Part shown: positions 17,317 to 25,048 of the stretch, in pieces
Numbering within the stretch: position 1 is the first letter of the stretch
How the letters are laid out: every line of letters starts with the position of its first letter
Notes under the pieces: generated by a model
Told to the model about the DNA's origin: nothing
The model's database searches: none
Seen by the model: the letters and a program-made list of their open reading frames with translations, nothing else
Made by a program: the position numbers and the translations under genes
NCBI GenBank assembly: GCA_903848795.1
Contig: CAINHC010000028.1
Coordinates: 1 to 33,535 of the forward strand
DNA length: 33,535 nucleotides
Direction: 5' to 3'
Source: an uncultured bacterium
GTDB taxonomy: Bacteria > Patescibacteriota > Minisyncoccia > Phycocordibacterales > CAIZLB01

Positions 17317-18628
17317 GGTTCTACGAGAATTAGTGTGGAAGATTTATGAACAGAAACGGTGCAAAAGCTAATGTGATTTTTAAAACATAATTCTCAAAAT
17401 TTCGAAAACCATACGACATTCTCTTAACTAATTTAATCTTGTTGTGACAACCTTCAATGAATCCGTTGGTGGTCCTGCTCTCAAAGAAATTAAGTATGTA
17501 TGGCTTCCAACGAATTAAAGTATTGCGCATTTCTTTAAGTTTGCCAACCTCATACTGTTCAAGTTGTGATAGAAGTATATCAAGTTTCTTTTCTGCTTGT
17601 TTTATGTTCCTTGAATTATACATATCTCTAACTTTTTCTTTAACAAAGTATGAGTCATGCAAAGTTGAAAACTTTTTGTTTCTTTCAAAAATTCCTTTTA
17701 ATTTTTCTGTCTCAGCAAGACTTAAATCTTCCTTGTTTTTTGAAAATAAAAATTTATTAATTCTCTTGTCACCAATGCATCCGTTGACTTGTAGTATTTT
17801 TCTAATGTCATCAACCTGTCTAATCATTTCCTTCACAACATGAAATCTATCAACAACAATTTTTGCATCAGATAACACTTCTTCAATTACATTCAAATAA
17901 CTGGGCTTCATATCAATACAAACCTCTTTAACCCTTGATTTTGCCTCATCAGGCATAGATTTGAAGTATCTTCGTAGTGTCACTTGTCTGTCGTCCTGCA
18001 GCACATCCAAGACCTTCTTGTGACGTGGTTCTCCAATTGTAATCTTCAAATCTCTGCCGGAGAAACTATGTTCATCCACATTCAAAATGATGTCTCCATC
18101 GGGTAGTGTCTCGGTCTTTCTTTTGTCCTTCAACATAGATATTAATACAGGTGCTGACACCTGATATCTCTTGCTTGTTTCTTTGAAGTTGGAGGTTGAT
18201 AAATGCTTCACAGCTTCATTGGCAAAATGCTCGTCATATCTCTTCCTGCTGACACCATTTGGTGATTGTTCAGTGAAGACATACTGACAATGTTTGCATT
18301 TGAATCTTCTAATCTTCAGCACCAGCAAAACCTTCTTGTCTCCATACACTCCATGCAAAATAGTTCTGGTCTTTTGATCATATACGGTTTTAATATTTCT
18401 TTCACACTTGGTACAACAAAAATTATTCTTTGGATTCCTAACGTGGAGAAAAATGTTCTCGTTTGATTCCAGTTTGTCTAGTATCAATCCTTTTAAATTG
18501 AAGCAATTTATGATATCTTTTTTCATACAGAAAGGGCCTTGTTAATGGTTTGTAATTGGTAAATCACATTCCATAGCTTAACACGGCCTTTTTTGTTAGT
18601 TATCCACCACACTAATGTTTATAGAACC
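17317..18628 (-). mobile_element. ISL3-like insertion sequence, about 1312 bp, with TIRs and 8-bp TSD
   Basis: Ends GGTTCTACGAGAATTAGTGTGG and (reverse complement) GGTTCTATAAACATTAGTGTGG; flanked by direct repeat AAATTGGC at 17309-17316 and 18629-18636. Confidence 0.9.
17330..18526 (-). CDS. ISL3 family transposase
   Basis: N-terminal zinc-finger-like CxxC pairs (FCCTKCERN, FKCKHCQYVF), DEHSFSGRD, VDRFHVVKEM, and TTNGFIEGCHNKIKLVKRMSYGFRNFENY. Confidence 0.92.
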   Translation of the reverse strand: MKKDIINCFNLKGLILDKLESNENIFLHVRNPKNNFCCTKCERNIKTVYDQKTRTILHGVYGDKKVLLVLKIRRFKCKHCQYVFTEQSPNGVSRKRYDEHFANEAVKHLSTSNFKETSKRYQVSAPVLISMLKDKRKTETLPDGDIILNVDEHSFSGRDLKITIGEPRHKKVLDVLQDDRQVTLRRYFKSMPDEAKSRVKEVCIDMKPSYLNVIEEVLSDAKIVVDRFHVVKEMIRQVDDIRKILQVNGCIGDKRINKFLFSKNKEDLSLAETEKLKGIFERNKKFSTLHDSYFVKEKVRDMYNSRNIKQAEKKLDILLSQLEQYEVGKLKEMRNTLIRWKPYILNFFESRTTNGFIEGCHNKIKLVKRMSYGFRNFENYVLKITLAFAPFLFINLPH

Positions 18629-18636
18629 AAATTGGC

Positions 18637-18665
18637 TTGACAAATAAGTTTAATAGTTATATAAT
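18637..18665 (+). promoter_or_regulatory. Consensus sigma70 promoter immediately after the IS target duplication
   Basis: TTGACA, 17 nt, TATAAT. Confidence 0.85.
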
Positions 18666-18759
18666 AAAGGTTGTAGAGTTCTTTCAAATATATAGGTTTA
18701 GGAATATTTGAGACAGATATTTGTTGCTTCATTTTTGTTTAAAATGGATGGCTTTGGAA

Positions 18760-18816
18760 GGTTTTAGGTAGATATTACTTAGTTAACACACCGTTAGCTG
18801 GATGATATCTATCTAG
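18760..18816 (+). promoter_or_regulatory. Structured 5' leader element, copy 2
   Basis: GTTTTAGGTAGATAT / ATATCTATCTAGAAC stem; AGTTAAC-ACACC-GTTAGCT inner stem. Confidence 0.7.
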
Positions 18817-18856
18817 AACAACCAAACCAAACCAAACCAAACCAGAAAGACAACGC

Positions 18857-19471
18857 ATGAAAACAACAATGATCAAATGGATTGCCACAGCAATCGCAAT
18901 GTTTCACCTCGTCTCGTGCGGGGCTGGACAACAGCCTGATGGGCAATACGAGCAACAACTGCAACAACAAGACCCGCGCTTAGTCGTGGGGACAGTGTTC
19001 AACGACGACTGCTTCCGCGGTCAGTCCATCATTCCTCCCAAGGGATGCCAACTAATTCTATGGACAAAGGCAACCGGACCACAATGCAAGTTGTGGCTGA
19101 ATGACCTTGGAAAGGACGCCCGTGGAGTTGGGCGTGCCCAACTCCAAATCGTGCCGGAAGGTCAATACGTTTGGCAACACCCGGTGACCAAGAAGATGTG
19201 GAAGCAAGATTGTAAGAACCGCGTCACGGTGGCGATACCGCCATCACGACCCCAGCCTCAAGTCGTGCCGCCACAGCAGCAACGTTATTACCCACCGCCG
19301 GTGGTACAACAACGGTACTGTCCGCCACCAGTGCGACAACAACGCTACTGCCTACCACCAATGGTTCAGCAGAAGCGTTACTGCCCACCGGTGATGCAGC
19401 AACGTCAATATTGCCCACCAGGGCAATATCAGCAACAACAGTACGTCCCCTACAACATGCGCCGTTACTAG
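18857..19471 (+). CDS. Lipoprotein with C-terminal Gln/Tyr/Cys/Pro 10-aa tandem repeats
   Basis: Lipobox-like LVSC after a hydrophobic N-terminus; repeats QQRYYPPPVV QQRYCPPPVR QQRYCLPPMV QQKRYCPPVM QQRQYCPPGQ. Confidence 0.75.
   Translation: MKTTMIKWIATAIAMFHLVSCGAGQQPDGQYEQQLQQQDPRLVVGTVFNDDCFRGQSIIPPKGCQLILWTKATGPQCKLWLNDLGKDARGVGRAQLQIVPEGQYVWQHPVTKKMWKQDCKNRVTVAIPPSRPQPQVVPPQQQRYYPPPVVQQRYCPPPVRQQRYCLPPMVQQKRYCPPVMQQRQYCPPGQYQQQQYVPYNMRRY
19277..19426 (+). repeat. Five imperfect 30-bp tandem repeats encoding QQRYCPPPxx
   Basis: 10-aa periodicity read directly from the translation. Confidence 0.85.
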
Positions 19472-19522
19472 CGCAACAGTAGTTGCAGGAGGATGTAACC
19501 ATCCCCACCCTCAAACCAAACC

Positions 19523-19560
19523 CACCCGGGATCCTTCGCAGGACTCCCGGGTGTTTCTTT
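19523..19560 (+). terminator. Rho-independent terminator
   Basis: CACCCGGGATCC...GGACTCCCGGGTG then TTTCTTTT. Confidence 0.8.
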
Positions 19561-19608
19561 TGTCTAATTTTTCCAACAAAACCAACATACCTACAAGACT
19601 AACCATTC

Positions 19609-19684
19609 TGGTGCCGAGGGCCGGGCTCGAACCGGCGACCCCTTCCTCTTCAGGGAAATGCTCTACCAACTGAGCTACCTCGGC
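19609..19684 (-). tRNA. tRNA-Phe(GAA), encoded CCA
   Basis: Reverse complement GCCGAGGTAGCTCAGTTGGTAGAGCATTTCCCTGAAGAGGAAGGGGTCGCCGGTTCGAGCCCGGCCCTCGGCACCA. Anticodon loop CTGAAGA. Confidence 0.95.
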
Positions 19685-19742
19685 ATTATACGGCGTTGTG
19701 CCACTGCACATCCACCCTACCATATCGCACCCTAAACCTGTC

Positions 19743-20039
19743 TTAAAACTTCTTCAACGTGTTAAGGATATCAATTCCTCCATTATTTTCAACCCCTCCA
19801 GTCAAAGAATTTATACTACCATACATTTTTAGTATATTCTCAAGATATGGCTGAATGTAATAAAAGCTACCCAAAGTAAAGCCTATAATGATGACCCATT
19901 TGATTATAGAAATAGCAGCAGACATTCTGTATGCACTATGGAGACGCTTGATCATTTTGTTATTCTCCACCATCATCCCCCTGATCTCGTCCAAATCATC
20001 ACGCATCTCTTTAATTTCTTGCTCTATGGATTCATTCAT
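19743..20039 (-). CDS. Small coiled-coil plus TM protein, 98 aa
   Basis: Acidic helical N-terminus and one hydrophobic segment ISIIKWVIIIGFTLGSFYYI. Confidence 0.6.
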   Translation of the reverse strand: MNESIEQEIKEMRDDLDEIRGMMVENNKMIKRLHSAYRMSAAISIIKWVIIIGFTLGSFYYIQPYLENILKMYGSINSLTGGVENNGGIDILNTLKKF

Positions 20040-20116
20040 GATTGAATTATTTTTATTATTGAATTCTACTTATTTACGTTTTTTTCTACATTGCCGATTA
20101 CAACTATATCATATCG

Positions 20117-21283
20117 CTAAGCACTTTTCCAGCGTGCAACAATTCCACAAGGAAGGATAATTGGGGCGACACCAACTATCTTCTTGTCCTCCATTTTACC
20201 TACCATTATCTTTTCAAAGCCAACTGAATCCTGCTCAATACAAAGCTCCCCATGCTCCACCTCCCCACCTCGCTTGGCAATCAAATTTTGCAAATTTTGA
20301 GAATATGCAATTGAAGAATATCCAGCGGCATATCCGTTCAAAATCAAAAAAAGAGCGTCGTCAGAAAGCAATTCAAAAATTAATTCCAAGAATGGCAAAA
20401 AATCTTTTTCAATTTTCCAGACTTCACCCTTAGCACCTCTTCCAAAAGCTGGGGGATCTAGAATTATTCCATCGTATTTATTTCCTCTTCTAACTTCTTT
20501 TTTGACAAAAGAAACTGCATCTTCCAAAATCCATCTAACCGGCATCTCTTTTACACCAGCCAGCTCTGCGTTTTCATTTGCCCAAGTCACAGCACCCTTT
20601 GATGAATCAACGTGCGTAACATGCGCTCCAGCCAAAAGACATGCGATAGTTGCACCACCAGAGTATCCAAAGAGATTCAAAATTCTTGGAGGATTTTCTT
20701 TTGAGAATTTTTGGACGTCATCTTCAACACTCTTGTCGCCAGTCCCAATAGCGTCTCCATGAGAATTATCCAAGGCTTTTTTAATCAACTCCATTGACCA
20801 CTTCCAGTTTGTAAACTGTTCTGGAAAAATTCCAGTGTGTTTGAATGGAGTTAATCTTGCATAAATATTCAGCGCCGGTAATCCATCACCCATTTCAAAT
20901 TTTACTGGCCATCTGTCTGGAATAGATCTTGTCTTGATCCAGTTTCCAGTATCTTCGTCTTCTCCCCTTGTTTCTCCATTTTCACCCCCACCCACAGAAC
21001 CTCTATCACTTCTTCCATCACCACCTCGTCCCCCTCGCCCACTTCCCCCACCATTTCCAGACTTAGCAAACACAGCATCGATGTTTGGCCATAGATTTAA
21101 ATTATCATTTCCTATTGTGCCCACTGTTTGAGCAGAACCATTCGCAGACGCGTTAAAAACCGCCTTAGGCCACAGAGCCTGGGGATCTGGTCTTGCAATC
21201 AAATATTCACCATATCTCTCCAATTTAAAACTGTTACCAGCATCAATCAAAGCATATTCCTTTTGAGGTTTAAATATAAACAT
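20117..21283 (-). CDS. Class I SAM-dependent (RlmI-like) methyltransferase with Gly/Arg-rich insertion
   Basis: ILNLFGYSGGATIACLLAGAHVTHVDSSKGAVTWANENAELAG, DGIILDPPAFGRG. Confidence 0.88.
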   Translation of the reverse strand: MFIFKPQKEYALIDAGNSFKLERYGEYLIARPDPQALWPKAVFNASANGSAQTVGTIGNDNLNLWPNIDAVFAKSGNGGGSGRGGRGGDGRSDRGSVGGGENGETRGEDEDTGNWIKTRSIPDRWPVKFEMGDGLPALNIYARLTPFKHTGIFPEQFTNWKWSMELIKKALDNSHGDAIGTGDKSVEDDVQKFSKENPPRILNLFGYSGGATIACLLAGAHVTHVDSSKGAVTWANENAELAGVKEMPVRWILEDAVSFVKKEVRRGNKYDGIILDPPAFGRGAKGEVWKIEKDFLPFLELIFELLSDDALFLILNGYAAGYSSIAYSQNLQNLIAKRGGEVEHGELCIEQDSVGFEKIMVGKMEDKKIVGVAPIILPCGIVARWKSA

Positions 21284-21289
21284 ATTATT

Positions 21290-22570
21290 TTAATTTTTAT
21301 CATCCATAAGCCATTCCCATAATGGGACAAAATTTATAATCGCTCCATCTTTCTTCAGCTCCTTTTTTTCATTCCATGTTACTACAGTCAACTTCGTAAT
21401 ATCTAGTTCCAACCCCGCCTCTATAAGCGCTTTTGTTTCTCTTTCTTCTACATCTGAATTTGATACGTCATAAGAAACTTGTATAAGCTCTACCACTTTA
21501 TATCCCTTTTTTATAACAAAATCTATTTCTCTATCATTACGAGTTTTGTAATAAAATAACTCACGATTTGGTTGATTGCCTTTTTTGACAAGCTCCATAA
21601 AAACTAGGTTCTCCATAAGTTTCCCATTATTAGGTGAAGACTGAACAGCCTTAGCGGTGACAAGACCATTATCAACTACATATGTTTTCTTAGGTGATTG
21701 CAATCTCATGGTAGCTTTAGTTGAATGGCGATCTAAAGAAAAAATTAAATATGCTTCAATTAAATAATCTAAATATTTTGCTACCGTAACATCACTCTTA
21801 AAAGCAAGGGTGTTCGCTAATTTTCTTGCAGTATACTGACTCGAAGTATTATTTATCAAATATGATCCAAGATTATCTATCTGCTTGGAAAAACGTATTC
21901 TGTGACGCTTAATTACATCCTTAAAAAGCACGGCATCAAATAAAACATCTAAATAACCGCGAGGTTCCAAATCTTTTGTAACAATTTCTGGGAAACCCCC
22001 ATTACTCATATATTGAGTTATATGTCCTTGAAGTTTTGCTTTTTCTTCAGGCAACAACATTTTATCGTCTGAAAATTCATACTGTTTGAATTTTAAAATT
22101 TCTTTAAAATCAAATGGTAATATCTCTATAGGAATATGCCTGCCAGTTAAGTGTGTTGCAAGTTCTTTTGATAAGAGACTAGCATTTGATCCAGTGAGCA
22201 CAAGATTATATCCCGCTCTATGTAAACGATTTACAAACAGTTCCCAATTTGGAAGATTTTGTATTTCATCAAACAAAATATATTTAGTATCTCCATATAC
22301 CTGTTTTAATTCAGACATAAGCTCATCGAGATCAATTTTTTCTTCTCCAGGAAGAGATTCATCATCGAAATTGAAGTATGCAAAATCCTGCCCCTTAAGC
22401 AACATCAGAGCGAAGACAGATTTACCTGCCCGACGAGGTCCAAGAATGACCTTTATTAAGTCTGATGATATCCACTTATGAACATCTTTTTCCTTGGTCC
22501 TTTCCACGTAAGGACGGGCTAAAAGCCTTTCTTTGTCAGTTTTTTGTTTTAAAACAGTTGATTTTAACAT
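21290..22570 (-). CDS. AAA_14/DUF4143-type ATPase
   Basis: Walker A GPRRAGKS, Walker B-like YILFDEIQNLPNWE, LTGSNASLLSKELATHLTGR, C-terminal FYYKTRNDREIDFVIKKG. Confidence 0.9.
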   Translation of the reverse strand: MLKSTVLKQKTDKERLLARPYVERTKEKDVHKWISSDLIKVILGPRRAGKSVFALMLLKGQDFAYFNFDDESLPGEEKIDLDELMSELKQVYGDTKYILFDEIQNLPNWELFVNRLHRAGYNLVLTGSNASLLSKELATHLTGRHIPIEILPFDFKEILKFKQYEFSDDKMLLPEEKAKLQGHITQYMSNGGFPEIVTKDLEPRGYLDVLFDAVLFKDVIKRHRIRFSKQIDNLGSYLINNTSSQYTARKLANTLAFKSDVTVAKYLDYLIEAYLIFSLDRHSTKATMRLQSPKKTYVVDNGLVTAKAVQSSPNNGKLMENLVFMELVKKGNQPNRELFYYKTRNDREIDFVIKKGYKVVELIQVSYDVSNSDVEERETKALIEAGLELDITKLTVVTWNEKKELKKDGAIINFVPLWEWLMDDKN

Positions 22571-22706
22571 AGTATTTACGTCATATTATGCAATTTATCC
22601 CTTTTTTGCATAGTACAAGTAGTTTACTATGCAGTTACCCCATTAGTCAAGAGAAAGACCCATTTTGCAACACATCGGCTTCCCAAAATTCACTCCGTTC
22701 ATTCTG

Positions 22707-22778
22707 TGCCACCAGCAGGAATCGAACCCACATCAATCCCTTAGGACGGGACTGTTCTATCCATTGAACTATGGCGGC
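22707..22778 (-). tRNA. tRNA-Arg(CCT)
   Basis: Reverse complement GCCGCCATAGTTCAATGGATAGAACAGTCCCGTCCTAAGGGATTGATGTGGGTTCGATTCCTGCTGGTGGCA. Anticodon loop GTCCTAA. Confidence 0.92.
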
Positions 22779-22852
22779 AATCGTGTAATTTTCTGAATCA
22801 ACCCCACCTATAATTACACGATTTTAAAAAAACTACCACTACCGACGACCGA

Positions 22853-23410
22853 CTACTTACTCTCAATTCCCAACATTTCTACATCAAAAATCAAAGTAGC
22901 GTTTGGTGGAATAACGTATCCTCCCTTACCATCTGGAATTCCAGAACTACCGTATGCCTTCTCTCCAGGAATAACTAAATGCTTCTTCTCGCCCACTTTC
23001 ATTCCGACCATTCCTTCGTCCCAGCCTCTGATAACTTGTCCGATTCCAACAATAAATTTAAATGGAACTCCTCTGTCGATTGAACTATCGAACTTTGTTC
23101 CATTTTCAAGCGTTCCAACATAATTAACTGTCAATGTATCTCCTGCCTTTGAAACTTTTTCTGTATCCATTTTTTTATTAGAATTATTTTTATTAATATC
23201 TGAATTAGCAACCGCTCCCGCTACACCCGTCGCGCCCCCAACTGCATCAACAGATGATGTCGCTCCAACTGTCGAAGTGCCAGTAATAGTTGTGTCTATT
23301 ACGCTCGCCGACGTACCTACAATAGGCCCCTTTTCTGATTCATAATTCACAACATAGACTGCTAGTAAAATTATAGCGATGACGATGACTACGTATAATA
23401 CTTTCTTCAT
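22853..23410 (-). CDS. FKBP-type peptidyl-prolyl isomerase, N-terminal membrane anchor
   Basis: DTLTVNYVGTLENGTKFDSSIDRGVPFKFIVGIGQVIRGWDEGMVGMKVGEKKHLVIPGEKAYG. Confidence 0.93.
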   Translation of the reverse strand: MKKVLYVVIVIAIILLAVYVVNYESEKGPIVGTSASVIDTTITGTSTVGATSSVDAVGGATGVAGAVANSDINKNNSNKKMDTEKVSKAGDTLTVNYVGTLENGTKFDSSIDRGVPFKFIVGIGQVIRGWDEGMVGMKVGEKKHLVIPGEKAYGSSGIPDGKGGYVIPPNATLIFDVEMLGIESK

Positions 23411-23431
23411 AAATTTTCTTTGATTATTTGA

Positions 23432-23677
23432 TTAAATTTTAATACCAACTTTTTTTGCAATAACCTCCTTATCAAATCCGATAACAACTGATCCGTCAAT
23501 ATCTATTACAGGAACACCCATCTGTCCAGTCTTTTGGATCATTTCCTTACGCTTTTCTAAATCGGCTGCCACATCATACTCTTCAAACGGAATATTATTT
23601 TGATTAAAAAATTCTTTGGCCATGACACAAAATGTACATGACGGCGTACTGTAAATCATTATTTTCATATCACACAT
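23432..23677 (-). CDS. Glutaredoxin/NrdH-like redox protein
   Basis: YSTPSCTFCVMAKEFF, MGVPVIDIDG. Confidence 0.88.
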   Translation of the reverse strand: MCDMKIMIYSTPSCTFCVMAKEFFNQNNIPFEEYDVAADLEKRKEMIQKTGQMGVPVIDIDGSVVIGFDKEVIAKKVGIKI

Positions 23678-23686
23678 TATATACCA

Positions 23687-24076
23687 CTATGGCTTTTTCT
23701 TGAAGACCCCAACAACACCATTCCACAGTTTTTTAATAACGCTAGGCTCCTCTTTTATTGGCGCTTGGACTTCTTTATCCACAACCATAATGACCTGCTC
23801 CCCGGGCAAAACTACATCAAATTTTGACCTAATTTCTCTCTCCATTCCTTCGTTAGTGTTCAATTCCCCAACTTTTTTAGTTAAGTCCTCATGTCTTTTT
23901 TCCAATTCTAACCTTTTAGCTTCAACCAAATTCATTTCCTCGCTACTACTAATTTGTTTTGTAGACAAACTAATCAGACTTCTACCAACAATAACAATAA
24001 GTACAAACAACAGCAAAAGAACCCATTTGGAGTACTTTTTGTCTGTATTGTCATTATCATGTTGAAATTCTTTCAT
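23687..24076 (-). CDS. FtsB/DivIC-like septum formation initiator
   Basis: Short N-terminal cytoplasmic segment, one TM, coiled coil, then EREIRSKFDVVLPGEQVIMVV. Confidence 0.75.
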   Translation of the reverse strand: MKEFQHDNDNTDKKYSKWVLLLLFVLIVIVGRSLISLSTKQISSSEEMNLVEAKRLELEKRHEDLTKKVGELNTNEGMEREIRSKFDVVLPGEQVIMVVDKEVQAPIKEEPSVIKKLWNGVVGVFKKKP

Positions 24077-24098
24077 TAACTGGTATATTATAGACTAT

Positions 24099-24215
24099 AT
24101 GTTTCTAAATCCAAAACACCAGAAAAAGGTAAGGTTAGCTTGGGGTATAATTTGTATATTGATTATTATCTCAATGATTTTGCTTTACATACCTGTATTG
24201 TCTAGAGGTCTATAA
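24099..24215 (+). CDS. 38-aa single-TM microprotein
   Basis: ATG-TAA frame MFLNPKHQKKVRLAWGIICILIIISMILLYIPVLSRGL; basic N-terminus plus one TM; absent from the ORF track. Confidence 0.5.
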   Translation: MFLNPKHQKKVRLAWGIICILIIISMILLYIPVLSRGL

Positions 24216-24977
24216 TATTGGAGCGTTCCGCTCATACAATTCAATTATCACATCAGACGAGCCTGATTCTTTTATAGTTCCCCCATCTAGCCACAATACT
24301 TTATTACAATATTTTTTAATCACCGCGACGTCATGACTAACTAAAATAACAGCTGCCCCTCCCTTAATTAATTCCTCCATTTTCTGTGTCGCCTTCTCTT
24401 GAAAATCAGCGTCGCCTCCAGCAGATAGAACTTCATCAATTAACAACACATCTGGATTGTGATGATTTACACAATTAATCATTACTGAAAAATTTAGACG
24501 CGATATCATACCAGTTGAAAATTGATAAACCTTCATATCAACATGATCGCGAAGCCCTGAGAATTCGACAATATCCTCAAACTTTTTCCGTATATCTTTT
24601 TGGCTAAGTCCAAGTACCGATCCCATAAGATGAATGTTTTCTCTCATAGTCAACCTTGGAACAATCCCCTGCTCGACTCCAGTTAGATAAACCACACTTC
24701 CATGTGTCTTAATTTTCCCCGATGTCGGCCTATATATTTCTGCGATTAGTCTAAGTAAACTACTTTTACCTGCACCATTTTTTCCAATTAGACCCAAGAC
24801 TTCGCCTGAATAAACATCAAAAGAAATATTATCTGCAACTACAATATCTTTCTTTTCTTTTTTAAATGTCACGAAGTTTATAAAAGTAGATAGCGCCCCG
24901 ATACTTGATCTGCAATCTGCGCTAAAGCTCTTTGAAATATTTTGCACTTCTATTCTTTTTATTATTTCTTTTGTCAT
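24210..24977 (-). CDS. Polysaccharide/polyol-phosphate ABC transporter ATP-binding protein (Wzt/TagH-like)
   Basis: GLIGKNGAGKSSLLRLI, VLLIDEVLSAGGDADFQEKA, VSHD; start chosen at MTKEII. Confidence 0.9.
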   Translation of the reverse strand: MTKEIIKRIEVQNISKSFSADCRSSIGALSTFINFVTFKKEKKDIVVADNISFDVYSGEVLGLIGKNGAGKSSLLRLIAEIYRPTSGKIKTHGSVVYLTGVEQGIVPRLTMRENIHLMGSVLGLSQKDIRKKFEDIVEFSGLRDHVDMKVYQFSTGMISRLNFSVMINCVNHHNPDVLLIDEVLSAGGDADFQEKATQKMEELIKGGAAVILVSHDVAVIKKYCNKVLWLDGGTIKESGSSDVIIELYERNAPIL

Positions 24978-25048
24978 GGTTTTATTTTTGTAATTTTCTC
25001 TATTTTGTCCGCGCTCGCCCCCCCCCAGCGCCAAATTTTACCTTGCCC

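Noticed and set aside
19224-19514. Minus-strand 96-aa ORF over the Cys/Tyr repeat region
   Set aside because: Antisense of the repeats gives low-complexity Val/Ala/Gly; lipoprotein frame is better supported by promoter, lipobox and terminator.
19511-19723. Minus-strand 70-aa ORF
   Set aside because: Translates through tRNA-Phe and a terminator.
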